Source: Methanothrix sp.
Lineage (GTDB): Archaea > Halobacteriota > Methanosarcinia > Methanotrichales > Methanotrichaceae
DNA length: 64,000 bases
Direction of reading: 5' to 3'
NCBI GenBank assembly: GCA_026394565.1
Contig: JAPKYA010000045.1
Coordinates: 1-64,000, forward strand
Below, piece after piece: positions 41,702 through 50,884 of the stretch. Under the pieces are notes generated by a model. It saw only the letters and a list, made by a program, of their open reading frames with translations, was not told the DNA's origin and did not search any database. Position 1 is the stretch's first letter; the number at the start of each line of letters is the position of its first letter. Made by a program: the position numbers and the translations under genes.

Positions 41702-44354
41702 CCGCTGCCACCGCATCATTGACTGCCTTCTTGTTGGCCCGATCCAAGAGCTGTATGAAATCAACATCGCTTGATATTTTCATCCCCGAGAAATCCTGGG
41801 ACGGCATGTGTATGTGGATTTCACTGCCCGCTCCTGCTGCGAACCCGCTCGACCGCCCCGACATTGCCCGATCAAGGGTGTCCATTGCCTTGGCGATTGG
41901 GCCGGGGCCGCGCTGGGCGGTTGCCTGGGGAATAAGCTCCTCTGGGGCGTGTACATTGCCGCTGAAAATACCACCGCGCGCAAATGTGGCGCCAGATGCA
42001 TATGCCGGTAACTTTCGCTTCTTTGCATTTGCAAGTAATCCAAGTTGCACGTCTTGAGATAAACTATTCCAATCCCCCGGGGACTGGGTGCCATTCAAAG
42101 TATCCACAATTACCACATCCCCTGCCGGAGCTGCCGCTGACGATCCCGCCGATGGCGTAAAATCATAAGATATATCCGGGTCGTTTGGATCTTGGAAAGT
42201 GGCCGTTGTCGTTTGGGGGGTTCCACCAAACCCGAACCAGTTGCCAATTCCTTTAATGAGGTTATCTATCGCGGTCGATAGTGTTCCCAACACCGTTGAA
42301 AGTGTCTGGAAGAGAGGTATTTTCATAATTTCCGCCGCAAGCGTGCTTATGGCGGCTTTGAGCTTTGCCTCCAGTTCACCCATGAAGGTTAACTTACTGT
42401 CATATTTCGCCTGGGCATCGAGCACCGATTGGGGGACATTCGCAACCACGCCGCCGCCTGGGGTGGTCGTGGCGATCCCGGCATTGAAGCCGTTTCTCTG
42501 CGAATAATCCATTCCGGTGGTGTCGCCTTTGGTGCTGACATAATATCCTGCCGCCCCATTAACGCCCTCGACCCACTTCATGCCGTACTTGGCCTGCTCC
42601 TTCTCCCAGGCCGTCTTGGCGAGCGCCTTATCCCCGCCCGGTATGGCGTGCATGAGCCAGTTATAGAGGGCCTTGATGGTCTCCCAGAGCTTCGTCACGC
42701 CCAATACAATCATGTTCAAGACATAGTTCGTAGCCTTGCCCACAACGTCCGTGATGCCGAACAGCTCACCGATCTTGTTGTAGATGTAGGTAAGGATAGT
42801 TGCCAGCACGCCTATCCCGGAGAACTGGAAGGCCAGCTTCAGGCCAGAGAACAGGCCCTGGATGATCATGCCTATGGTGAGCTTCGGCAGGTTCTCCCAG
42901 ATCTTGGACAGGTCTTGCTTCAGTTTCTTCCAGGCCCCGGTGAAGTCGCCCTTCATGATATCGTCAAAGATCTTGCCAAACCGGATCTGCGAAAGAGTCT
43001 TCCAGATCGCGCCCAGGACACCGGACTTGTAGGCCAGGTAGCCCAGGATGCCGACGAGCACGGCACCGGCTAGGATGATGTATGTGAATGGGTTGAGGGC
43101 ATCCAGGACGGCCATTGCGGCATTCAGTAACCAGGTTGCAACGGTTGTGAGGGTTATGCTGCCGGTCAAAATGCCGTACATGGTCGCTAAAGCACCTTTA
43201 GCCACAACCCACGCCCACGTAAGAGCAATTTGGACTCTAGTTATAACACCAAATTTGACCATCAACGCATAGAACGGCGTCATGGTTGATATGAGGATTC
43301 CAAACGCCCCGCCCATCGCTGTCAGTATCGCCAGCAGCCCTATGAGCCCAGGCAGGCCGGGGATCTTGCTCAGGATGCCTATGAACTTTGCCGCCAGGCC
43401 CGTTACGAGCATCATGGGGCCGCCGAGTGCGCTTCCTATGGCGCTTTTGAGGTTCCTGATATTGTTCTCTGCCACAACCCAGGGCCGTTTTGCCGTCTCC
43501 TCGTCCATGCGTTCCGATGTCATGGACTCGGCCTGCTTGGAGAGCAGCTTTTGGCGGCCTTTGGCGGTCTTCAGCGCGGAGTCATCTGCTCCGACACCCA
43601 CGGCGGCGGCGAACGAAGCCATCTCGTAGAGCCTCAGCTCGCCCTGTCTTACGGCCATCCGGGCGATCTCGGAAGCCCCTACGCCGCTTTCATCAAGCGA
43701 TTCTTTGCTCTTGAAGTAAACCCGGGCAGCCTGGCTGGATATGTCGAGCTGCTTGCCCGCTACCTTCTTGCCGCCCCATAGGTCAACGGTGTTGACGATA
43801 TCAAGCATCGCATTTTCACGAGTCCAACCCGAATCATTGTAGGATTCCGTGAAGGCCTTTACCTGTTCACCAGAGAGCTTATCCTTCTTGTTGGACTCAA
43901 ATTTAGCATAGGCCTGCATGTCGGCAAGCTCATCTTTTGCCTTGTCGAGCCACGACAACCCGGCCACGCCGGCGCCTGCGGCCATAGCGGCAAAGGAGCC
44001 CGCCAGGGTGCCTACCGAGTCGCTTAGTTGGCTGGTCGTGTCCTTTAGGGCGCTGAAAACGCCCTGGGCTTTGGCCCCGACGCTTGATAATGTGCCGCCC
44101 AGGCCCGTAGTGCGCTGGGCGAGCGTGTTCACGGATGACCCTGCAGCCCCCATAGACTGGGTTGTAGCCTGGCCGGCCTGTTGGGCAGCCTGGCCTACGG
44201 CATTGACCTTTGCTATGGCGTCTGATCGAACCTGAAGATCGGCAACTATAGGGCTATCTTCCCACAGATCCAGCTTACCTTTGATCGCGTTATATCTTTG
44301 AGTGAAGTTATCCAATAAGGTGAAGTTTATAAAATACGTTTTAGTGTCGCCCAT
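41670..44354 (-). CDS. tail tape-measure protein
   Basis: 894 residues from ATG at 44354 (GGGGGT upstream). Ala/Gly/Gln/Thr-rich helical N terminus, several long hydrophobic stretches (about 315-390 and 410-470), and a C-terminal ASGATFARGGIFSGNVHAPEELIPQA, the pattern near the end of many tape-measure proteins. In tailed viruses it sets tail length and is ejected through the membrane. It implies a tailed (caudovirus-like) ancestry. Confidence 0.75.
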   Translation of the reverse strand: MGDTKTYFINFTLLDNFTQRYNAIKGKLDLWEDSPIVADLQVRSDAIAKVNAVGQAAQQAGQATTQSMGAAGSSVNTLAQRTTGLGGTLSSVGAKAQGVFSALKDTTSQLSDSVGTLAGSFAAMAAGAGVAGLSWLDKAKDELADMQAYAKFESNKKDKLSGEQVKAFTESYNDSGWTRENAMLDIVNTVDLWGGKKVAGKQLDISSQAARVYFKSKESLDESGVGASEIARMAVRQGELRLYEMASFAAAVGVGADDSALKTAKGRQKLLSKQAESMTSERMDEETAKRPWVVAENNIRNLKSAIGSALGGPMMLVTGLAAKFIGILSKIPGLPGLIGLLAILTAMGGAFGILISTMTPFYALMVKFGVITRVQIALTWAWVVAKGALATMYGILTGSITLTTVATWLLNAAMAVLDALNPFTYIILAGAVLVGILGYLAYKSGVLGAIWKTLSQIRFGKIFDDIMKGDFTGAWKKLKQDLSKIWENLPKLTIGMIIQGLFSGLKLAFQFSGIGVLATILTYIYNKIGELFGITDVVGKATNYVLNMIVLGVTKLWETIKALYNWLMHAIPGGDKALAKTAWEKEQAKYGMKWVEGVNGAAGYYVSTKGDTTGMDYSQRNGFNAGIATTTPGGGVVANVPQSVLDAQAKYDSKLTFMGELEAKLKAAISTLAAEIMKIPLFQTLSTVLGTLSTAIDNLIKGIGNWFGFGGTPQTTTATFQDPNDPDISYDFTPSAGSSAAAPAGDVVIVDTLNGTQSPGDWNSLSQDVQLGLLANAKKRKLPAYASGATFARGGIFSGNVHAPEELIPQATAQRGPGPIAKAMDTLDRAMSGRSSGFAAGAGSEIHIHMPSQDFSGMKISSDVDFIQLLDRANKKAVNDAVAAVKMQLGQRRT

Positions 44355-44355
44355 A

Positions 44356-44853
44356 CTAAACCCCCTTGTCATATTCCTTGAAGTTGTTGATAATCGCCGA
44401 GAATACCCCTAAAGCTTCTTTATTGGCCAGATCGACCTTGTAGCCACAGCCTGCCAGAAAGGCAAACGATACCCTCCCCTTGGGTGTTTTGAAATCGTAG
44501 AAGGATGTCGAAATGTCGCCGCAGGTGGGCAGCGCGATTTCTGCCGTCAAATTCATCGATCGAGGGCCAAAATCCTCATTCAATAATTTGCCTCGACGAA
44601 TGTTTTTCTGAACATCTCCGATTGTTCTTCTGATCGGGGCGAGGCTCCTATCGTGGTAGAATAACCACACGGGAATCTTGCCTTCCGGCCTGCAGATGTG
44701 GGCAGAAATCACAAAAACGCCTAAATTATTTTGTCCCACCTTTTCAGGACTCGGTTTGAAACTGGTAAGAAGATCATCCGGGCCCAAAACCGTAGTAGAT
44801 CTGCTGGGCCCTCTTTCCTTTGTTGTCACAGATGTTTTCATTTCTATCACCAT
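44356..44853 (-). CDS. hypothetical protein, probably structural
   Basis: 165 residues, mixed alpha/beta, with TAEIALPTCGDISTSFYDFKTPKGRVSFAFLAGCGYKV. It lies between terminase and tape measure with its stop 1 nt before the tape-measure start, so a tail or assembly role is plausible. No family recognised. Confidence 0.55.
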   Translation of the reverse strand: MVIEMKTSVTTKERGPSRSTTVLGPDDLLTSFKPSPEKVGQNNLGVFVISAHICRPEGKIPVWLFYHDRSLAPIRRTIGDVQKNIRRGKLLNEDFGPRSMNLTAEIALPTCGDISTSFYDFKTPKGRVSFAFLAGCGYKVDLANKEALGVFSAIINNFKEYDKGV

Positions 44854-44909
44854 ATAATTTTAAGTTGAATATCAGAGTAATCACGCACATGCACGGCTAG
44901 CCGTGAGAT

Positions 44910-45584
44910 CTAAAACGGGCCCGAGTACCCGAGACCGCCAAAGGTTTGAACGATTGGTGGCAGTTCGACGGGTGGATTATTATACAGCCATTCTCCGATG
45001 ATCAAAGGGATGCAGATACCACATATCAGATCGTCGTGCGCCCCCGCCGCTGCATCGAAGCCCGTCTTGCCGCTCGGAGTAGTGTGCCTCTTGAATGCTG
45101 CAATCTCCTGCTCTAACAATGACAACGCCTCCAGACCTGGGCTATAATCGAAGCGGCGGCGTTGCATCAAGCTCAATAAATTGCTGATGATCAGGGTCTT
45201 ACTGATATTGTAATTGTGTGTCACTGGGTCGTAGCGTGCTGCTTCCCCGCCAGTGAACACCACGGGGTACATACGTGTTTGGCCGGTATCAAATGTATCT
45301 GATTGGTAGAGATAATCCCTGATTGGTGCGCCCAGGCCGCTTGCGTCCATGCATAAGTGCGGTCCATCGTCGGCTTCTTCCCGCCCTAATCGCTTAATCG
45401 TGGTTGTGATCATCGTTGTTATCTTCGGATAGTCAACACCTCTGATTCTGTCCAGGCCTTTTAGATGATAGATAAACATCTCTCCGGACCACTCCATTTC
45501 GATAACTGCGAAGCTCGTATAATCGAGTGATTTCGCTAAATCGCATCCAAGAAAATATATTTTATACTGTGAGATACTAATCAC
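44910..45584 (-). CDS. terL: terminase large subunit, nuclease domain
   Basis: 224 residues with the RNase H-like terminase nuclease: first acidic residue in YFLGCDLAKSLDYTSFAVIE, second in LCMDASGLGAPIRDYL, third in AAAGAHDDLICGICI. It cuts concatemeric DNA during packaging. The GTG start at 45584 begins 1 nt after the ATPase ORF ends and one frame over, with GAGGTGA close by. A stop lies just upstream in this frame, so this looks like two coupled ORFs. Confidence 0.8.
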   Translation of the reverse strand: MISISQYKIYFLGCDLAKSLDYTSFAVIEMEWSGEMFIYHLKGLDRIRGVDYPKITTMITTTIKRLGREEADDGPHLCMDASGLGAPIRDYLYQSDTFDTGQTRMYPVVFTGGEAARYDPVTHNYNISKTLIISNLLSLMQRRRFDYSPGLEALSLLEQEIAAFKRHTTPSGKTGFDAAAGAHDDLICGICIPLIIGEWLYNNPPVELPPIVQTFGGLGYSGPF

Positions 45585-45585
45585 C

Positions 45586-46362
45586 TCATATATTCATGGC
45601 ACTTACTGACGGATTTGCAAGACTCTTGAATAAGTCAGAGCTGAAGACTGCGCCTTCTGCTTCTTGAAATTCACCATAATATTCCTGCAGGAATTGGCTT
45701 TCAGTCATGTTCAAGCGTTCATTAGCCAGGAACTCGGGTGAGATCCGGGGTATCTGGTCAGCCGTGACCTTGATCTTCAGCCACTCCGGACCGCCCTCAG
45801 TCCATATTTTATGGAAATGGCCTACCTTGCCGTTGGGAGTGCTCAATAGAATGAGCCTACCAGTGCTTGAAGTGGCCAACATTGGGCGGATTGCCACTGC
45901 CAATTCGTCTTTCACCCGGCTAGCTTCATCCTCGATTATCAGGGCTGGCGCACTGTAGCCTCTAAGGTTATCTTCCTGGCCAGGGAGGGCTATGATCCTG
46001 CTCCCATTGGTTAATTGAATTGATAGTTTGGTGTCCTCTGCTAGTCCTTCATGGTGAGGATCTACCAACTCGTAGAACTTCATAGCCTTTCTCTGCAACT
46101 CCCCAGACTGTCTGAGGGTGGGAGATACCACAAGGACCAATGAGCCCGGAAAGAATACCGCTTGATGCACGGCCATGGCAGCGCTGCATGTGCTCTTTCC
46201 CGCCTGCCTGCTCACGTTCTCGATCACGTAGCGGGCCGGGGATGTCATCACCTTTTGAGCCCACACATCGGGGTGATAATGCAAGACCTCAGCACACCAC
46301 AAGACAGCATCGGCCTTGTGGACTTCCCAAATCAGGCCTGCCTTCAGATCATGGCAAAGCAT
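45586..46362 (-). CDS. terL: terminase large subunit, ATPase domain
   Basis: 258 residues: adenine-binding VENVSRQAGKSTCSAAMAVH (Walker A RQAGKST), Walker B ALIIEDEASR, coupling motif LLSTPNGKVGHF. Motor half of the packaging enzyme; the nuclease half is the next ORF. Overlaps the small-subunit gene by 14 nt. Confidence 0.85.
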   Translation of the reverse strand: MLCHDLKAGLIWEVHKADAVLWCAEVLHYHPDVWAQKVMTSPARYVIENVSRQAGKSTCSAAMAVHQAVFFPGSLVLVVSPTLRQSGELQRKAMKFYELVDPHHEGLAEDTKLSIQLTNGSRIIALPGQEDNLRGYSAPALIIEDEASRVKDELAVAIRPMLATSSTGRLILLSTPNGKVGHFHKIWTEGGPEWLKIKVTADQIPRISPEFLANERLNMTESQFLQEYYGEFQEAEGAVFSSDLFKSLANPSVSAMNI

Positions 46363-46879
46363 CGATTACCGCCCGTCTTGCATCGGGAAAAGGCCCCAGC
46401 GCCGTTATGATCGTGGTTCTTAATGAGATCCACTCGGCATTTAGCGCGATGTTAATCTGTGGCTGGCTGGCCAACTTGCCTTCCAGCTCTGCTATGAACT
46501 TAAGCTGCTCACGGATCTCCTTCAAGTAGGCCACAGGAGCACCATAGACCCGTGTATCCGCCGCCGCCTCTGCCTTATCGAGAAGTGAGAATGTCCTTTC
46601 CCTGGCCTTCTTCAGATCGTCTAAGAGGCTGTCGCCGTTGGCTACGTCCTTGATATCCTTTGCCTTCAGAAGCGCACCGGGAAGATGGCCTTTAACGTGC
46701 CGTTCAACGCTTGATCGGCTCTTGCATCCTACCTTATCCGCATATTCTTGAAGGGAGATCTCATTATTCAAGTAGGCTTTATCTAACTCCAGATGGCCGG
46801 GATATTGACCACATTTACATCTTGAATCGCACTTGTAGCCTTGTGCCACTTGTCCCGCATCGTTCCGCATCTCGGGCAT
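46349..46879 (-). CDS. terminase small subunit-like DNA-binding protein
   Basis: 176 residues. N-terminal CDSRCKCG is a likely zinc knuckle; then a helix-turn-helix (SLQEYADKVGCKSRSSVERHVKGHL) and a long helical region with coiled coil. Its place directly before terL and its HTH suit a packaging-site recognition subunit. Confidence 0.65.
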   Translation of the reverse strand: MPEMRNDAGQVAQGYKCDSRCKCGQYPGHLELDKAYLNNEISLQEYADKVGCKSRSSVERHVKGHLPGALLKAKDIKDVANGDSLLDDLKKARERTFSLLDKAEAAADTRVYGAPVAYLKEIREQLKFIAELEGKLASQPQINIALNAEWISLRTTIITALGPFPDARRAVIDALP

Positions 46880-47031
46880 TAGCTCTCCTCGCTCGCTGCC
46901 TGGTTGCCGTCATAGCTCGCCCTGTTGTAGCCCTTTGCTTTGACCGCTGCTCGGGCCTTCTTTGCGGCGTTTTTAGCGGATCCGTCCAAAAGATGATAGT
47001 GTTGGGCTCTGCGTGTTTCGGACTCTGTCAT
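46879..47031 (-). CDS. small basic protein between primase and terminase
   Basis: 50 residues read from ATG at 47031 (overlapping the primase TGA, ATGA) to TAA sharing a base with the next ATG at 46879 (TAATG). Sequence starts MTESETRRAQHYHLLDGSAK and continues Lys/Ala-rich, resembling a small nucleic-acid-binding helix. Perfect coupling on both sides makes a real gene likely. Confidence 0.6.
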   Translation of the reverse strand: MTESETRRAQHYHLLDGSAKNAAKKARAAVKAKGYNRASYDGNQAASEES

Positions 47032-50000
47032 GCCGGTGCCTCTCCTGCTCTGCGCTGCCTGTAGCCTATGCCGCCTCCGGGCCGCTCATAGGCCGTGTAA
47101 TTCGCCTCAAGCCAGGTCGTGACATCTTCCAAAGGAAGCCTCAAGATAAGGGAGAGCTTTGTAGGGTCAACCCATCCGGCCATGCCAAACTCGGAGATTG
47201 CAGCCGCCTTGATTCTCTCAATATTTGGGTGTAAGGATTTGCTTTCGCTATCTATCGCCTTGGTGTAAGGGCCGTTAGGATTGCCAGAGGCGGGTGTAAG
47301 GATAGTTTTGGGTCCTTCTGTTGTTGATTTCTCTTGGTGTAAGGATTTTTTGCCTTTTCCGAGAGAGAAAGATATTTTGTCTTTGTCTTCCAGCTCGCTG
47401 GGGTGAATAATATTTCCGTCTCTCTCTTTTTCCTTACGGTCCTTACACTCTCTATCTCTCTCTCTATTCTCTCTCTTGCTGTTGCTGTTTTCCTTACGAT
47501 CTTCAACCCTTACACTCTCCCTTACGGCTTCCTTACGGTCCTTACGGTCGTTGATGTTATCGTTTTTGTCTCTGAGAATTACCACAGCACCAAAGCCGGT
47601 GATAGGGTCGTATCGGGTGAGCTTGAAGAGAGTCCTCTTGGTAGATCGCCTCTTCCCGTCCCCGCCGTCCATAAACTCGGAGTCGGTGATTTCAGCAAAG
47701 CTAAAACCTGGTAGCTTCTGAGTAAGCCCGCCTTTCTCCTTCTCTCCATGGGCCAACTGACTTACACGACTGATAGAGATGTTTAGGGCTTCCGCCGCTT
47801 CTTCTCGGGTGAGCCCCCCAGGATGCTTGCTGAGTAGATCCGCAAATTCTCTTTCCTTACGGGTGAGTCGCTTTACCAACTCTTCAGCGTCCTTGTCAGT
47901 GAAAAGGGCCTTTGCTGCCTGAAAGTCCTCTTCTTCCGCCAGGTGTACTCCCTCGGAGTCTTTCACTCTCTGGTAGCGGTTCATGGCAGTGTGAGCGATC
48001 AGGATATCCATGAAAATTGAAGGGTTGCGCCGGTTGCTGATGTCCAACCAGTCTATCCTATCCCCAAAAGGAACCCTTACGTTGATGCCGCCCGCTGCTC
48101 GGAGTATCCGCCAGATCTCCCGGCAAACCTGTACTGTCTCATCCTCGATAAACTGAGCTTCGCCTTTGGTGTACCGCTCGATGGTCTTTTTATTTACTAG
48201 TCGGGTTAGTTCGGCACTGTCATCTATATTTATCGGTATCTGGCGGTTCAAAACCTGAATATCCTGTGAGCTATCTACTGATGTAATCGCCCATGTTTGT
48301 TCTGATCCTATCTCCAGTATAACGGGTTGCTGGTTTATAACCGTCTTGTGTTTATATTTTTCATGAAATACACTTGAAGTTTGCTTGATAATTGTATCGA
48401 GGTCTTCATTCCCGGCCTGGTAATCATCTAGGATCCGGATAACGTGGTTGCCATCGTTATGATAGAACACCGATTTATTAGACATCGATCCTGTAACCAC
48501 GGCCTCTTGGGGTAAGTGATGAGAAAAAGCCAACAGCGCCTTAGTCTTACCCGATCCGGATTCACCGTTCAGCTTCGGGTGTAGGCCTTCAGACTGCTTG
48601 ATATCTTGGACGGCCACACAACAGCATAGCTTTTTGAAAGCTGTCTCGGCTCCAAGGACCATACGGCCACAGCTATCAGCTATAAACTGTATGGGGTTGC
48701 CGTGCTGCAGGATCTCCAGTGCCCTGACCTTGATATCAGGAGATGCTTCTTCCTGCTCCTCGGATTGGTCTTTCCTGACCAAAGTGTCTATTTCTCGGGC
48801 CTTGCCGTCTACCTTCTTGTTAAGATCCCTGACCGACACCAGGCCTTTCAGGATCGCTCGCACGCGCTCATATTCTGGCTGGTTATGCTTTTTGACTATT
48901 GCCAGGGCATCGATATATTTGGCCTCAAAAGGTAGGCCAGGGTCTTGTTTTATCGTCTCTCTGTCTTTGAGATCGTCAACCAGAAGAAGCGCTTCCCCTA
49001 GTTTTATGCTTGCCGTTGTCTGGCATCCAGACCTTGATTCTAGTATCTCTTCAGAGACCAGGCCTCGTTTTACGGCGTGCTCCAGTGTCTTCCTTACTAC
49101 CTGAAAATCCTTCAGCACTCCCGCCCCGGCCCGCGCCCAGGGGACTGCGCCGCACTCGCACGCCAAAAATACCCATGGATCACCGCCGCTATTGATTCCG
49201 TCGTGCATCCAGGCCCATAGGTTCTTTGCCGGGTTCACTACTAGATTTCTGCCCGTGGTGCTGCCTTCCGTGGGATGTGAGCCGAAAAGTTGCCCGCCGC
49301 TTTCGGTAAAGCCTCCTGTTTCTATCACGTCCAGGATATTAAGTGCTGGAAACCGGCCCATGCCCTCTTCGTTTTTTGATTTCTTGGTGAGCCTAGATTT
49401 CCCGGCCCCTTTCGTTACAGGATCGGCCAAAAACACTTTTAGCGCCTCCGACAGCGCGACGGTGCGGTCCCCTGCATTGAGTGAATAGCAATATCCTTCC
49501 AACTTCGTACCGGTTATTGAGAGATGTCTATTCGCCTCGTAGATCTCCAGGCCATTGAAAACAGGCTGTCCCTTTGCTAGCTTCTCACGGGCTTTCGGCT
49601 TTGCCTCCAGGATCGCTTCTTTGTCGGCCTCTGTCAGATCATCCTGGGATCCGGTGCCAAAGACGTTATCAAGTCCGTTTGGTAGATGTCCCCAACAGAA
49701 GAACCTTAAACCTGCTCCGGACGGGCTCACCTCAGTATAAAAGGGTAAGATCTCTCGCAAGAATGCCGCCGCCCAAGGAGAGATAATGCCAGTGATGGAG
49801 CTGCGGCAGCAATCTATGTCTCCACCCAACGGCCTCTTAACATCATCGCTGCTCCTGGCAACCAGAAAGCCTATTCCTGTCGCCGGCTGCATCCGTCCAT
49901 CATGCCAGACTTTAGCGCCTCTCTGCAAGGCTTCTTCGGCCTCTGCGAAAGTCATCCAATCTTTCGGATGTAGGGACCACCCGGTAGATGTGAAAGAGTT

Positions 50001-50108
50001 TTTGCGGTCACCGTCCTTTACAAAAGGCTGCTTCTCGCATCTTATGCAGAACTGCTTGAGATTTGCCAGTCCGACTGGGGGGGGCACGGGGGGGGGAGAA
50101 GACATCAC
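47028..50108 (-). CDS. primase-polymerase/helicase replication protein
   Basis: 1026 residues. Residues about 20-230: AEP-type prim-pol domain (GIGFLVARSSDD, GGDIDCC with the acidic pair, EVSPSGAGLRFF, ANRHLSITG). About 470-620: helicase with Walker A NGESGSGKTKALLAF and Walker B HVIRILDDYQAG. About 735-760: HTH (LTREEAAEALNISISRVSQ). Then a long Arg/Lys/Glu/Asp low-complexity tract and a final winged-helix-like end. Initiates and unwinds element DNA. The low-complexity tract holds the CCTTAC repeat cluster. Confidence 0.82.
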   Translation of the reverse strand: MMSSPPPVPPPVGLANLKQFCIRCEKQPFVKDGDRKNSFTSTGWSLHPKDWMTFAEAEEALQRGAKVWHDGRMQPATGIGFLVARSSDDVKRPLGGDIDCCRSSITGIISPWAAAFLREILPFYTEVSPSGAGLRFFCWGHLPNGLDNVFGTGSQDDLTEADKEAILEAKPKAREKLAKGQPVFNGLEIYEANRHLSITGTKLEGYCYSLNAGDRTVALSEALKVFLADPVTKGAGKSRLTKKSKNEEGMGRFPALNILDVIETGGFTESGGQLFGSHPTEGSTTGRNLVVNPAKNLWAWMHDGINSGGDPWVFLACECGAVPWARAGAGVLKDFQVVRKTLEHAVKRGLVSEEILESRSGCQTTASIKLGEALLLVDDLKDRETIKQDPGLPFEAKYIDALAIVKKHNQPEYERVRAILKGLVSVRDLNKKVDGKAREIDTLVRKDQSEEQEEASPDIKVRALEILQHGNPIQFIADSCGRMVLGAETAFKKLCCCVAVQDIKQSEGLHPKLNGESGSGKTKALLAFSHHLPQEAVVTGSMSNKSVFYHNDGNHVIRILDDYQAGNEDLDTIIKQTSSVFHEKYKHKTVINQQPVILEIGSEQTWAITSVDSSQDIQVLNRQIPINIDDSAELTRLVNKKTIERYTKGEAQFIEDETVQVCREIWRILRAAGGINVRVPFGDRIDWLDISNRRNPSIFMDILIAHTAMNRYQRVKDSEGVHLAEEEDFQAAKALFTDKDAEELVKRLTRKEREFADLLSKHPGGLTREEAAEALNISISRVSQLAHGEKEKGGLTQKLPGFSFAEITDSEFMDGGDGKRRSTKRTLFKLTRYDPITGFGAVVILRDKNDNINDRKDRKEAVRESVRVEDRKENSNSKRENRERDRECKDRKEKERDGNIIHPSELEDKDKISFSLGKGKKSLHQEKSTTEGPKTILTPASGNPNGPYTKAIDSESKSLHPNIERIKAAAISEFGMAGWVDPTKLSLILRLPLEDVTTWLEANYTAYERPGGGIGYRQRRAGEAPA
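47228..47545. repeat. CCTTAC/GTAAGG repeat cluster inside the primase gene, candidate origin
   Basis: Plus strand: GGTGTAAGG at 47228, 47262, 47293 and 47336. Opposite orientation: CCTTAC at 47432, 47441, 47492, 47508, 47520, 47531 and 47540. On the coding strand the CCTTACACC copies fall in three reading frames (S-L-H, I-L-T-P, P-Y-T-K), so the conservation is in the DNA and not the protein. Confidence 0.65.
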
Positions 50109-50458
50109 GCCCGCCCTTCAAATTGTCGCGAGCTTATACGACAAGGCTTCTTACGTGGTGGCACTGCCTGTAATAATGGCACGTCGTCTACCAGACCATC
50201 TAAATCTACCGCGAATCGAGCCAGACCATGGTAACGGGGGCCCTCCCGCCATTGCTGCCATGTGGTTTCGCGGCGTAGCGTGCTAAAAATAAACGATGGT
50301 CGCGGTCCAAACAATGCCAGCCAGCCAAATGCTACAGATAGACAGCTTTCGCTCGATTGTGCGCTCCAGGGAGCGCTTGAAAGCTTCGCGGCGCTAGGCA
50401 CGACCTCGCCTCCGGCAGCGGCAAAAATCTGACCTCGATAAGACATCTTCCAGGTCAT
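50105..50458 (-). CDS. uncertain small ORF before the primase
   Basis: The last about 35 residues (VDLDGLVDDVPLLQAVPPRKKP onward) look protein-like and the TGA overlaps the primase start, but the first half is out of keeping and overlaps the zinc protein at 50394-50552. If real, the start is probably internal (TTG near 50317). Confidence 0.25.
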   Translation of the reverse strand: MTWKMSYRGQIFAAAGGEVVPSAAKLSSAPWSAQSSESCLSVAFGWLALFGPRPSFIFSTLRRETTWQQWREGPRYHGLARFAVDLDGLVDDVPLLQAVPPRKKPCRISSRQFEGRA

Positions 50459-50552
50459 CGCAGATCATCCGGCGCGGCCTAAAGCAATCGCCACAGAAAA
50501 CGCGGTTCGACGCTGGCTTTTCCTGAGTGCGATTGTCAAAAAATTGCGTCAT
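50394..50552 (-). CDS. small zinc-binding protein
   Basis: 52 residues from ATG at 50552 (AAATGA overlap with the previous stop) to TAG at 50394-50396. FCGDCFRPRR and FCRCRRRGRA give two cysteine pairs for a zinc ribbon. In the same frame after the TAG a further 36 codons encode a helix and a hydrophobic segment (IWLAGIVWTATIVYF). Part of the replication operon. Confidence 0.55.
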   Translation of the reverse strand: MTQFFDNRTQEKPASNRVFCGDCFRPRRMICDDLEDVLSRSDFCRCRRRGRA

Positions 50553-50806
50553 TTAATCGCCCGGCAATGGTAGGCTGGCCCCCCTCGGCCATCTAATCGG
50601 AGGATTGCGACGGTCCGGCCTACCAGGGGGGCCAGCTTTTCGCGAAGCTCCTCGGGAAATGCCACCATGCCCCATGCAAAAACCGCGATGCAGAAATCAT
50701 CCTTAATGAATACTCGAAGCGGAACGCCTCGCGTCTCGTCCAAGTTTTGCGGATGATAGGGGCCGGGATCTGAGATAGGCTTAAATGTATTGCTTTCGTA
50801 AAACAT
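50549..50806 (-). CDS. small provirus protein, third family member
   Basis: 85 residues. MVAFPEELREKLAPLVGRTV and AILRLDGR resemble the SL(x)ESLAGLLGQQVAICRV core of 37338-37631, and the end YHCR matches YHVR of 37628-37837. Overlaps the next gene by 4 nt (ATGA). Function unknown. Confidence 0.6.
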   Translation of the reverse strand: MFYESNTFKPISDPGPYHPQNLDETRGVPLRVFIKDDFCIAVFAWGMVAFPEELREKLAPLVGRTVAILRLDGRGGPAYHCRAIK

Positions 50807-50884
50807 ACTGGTAAACTCCTAAGTCGCTGTCTGGAGAGCCGTTCGCCCTGAGGCAGTGCCCGCTGCCTCGGTGCATATCGTTTT

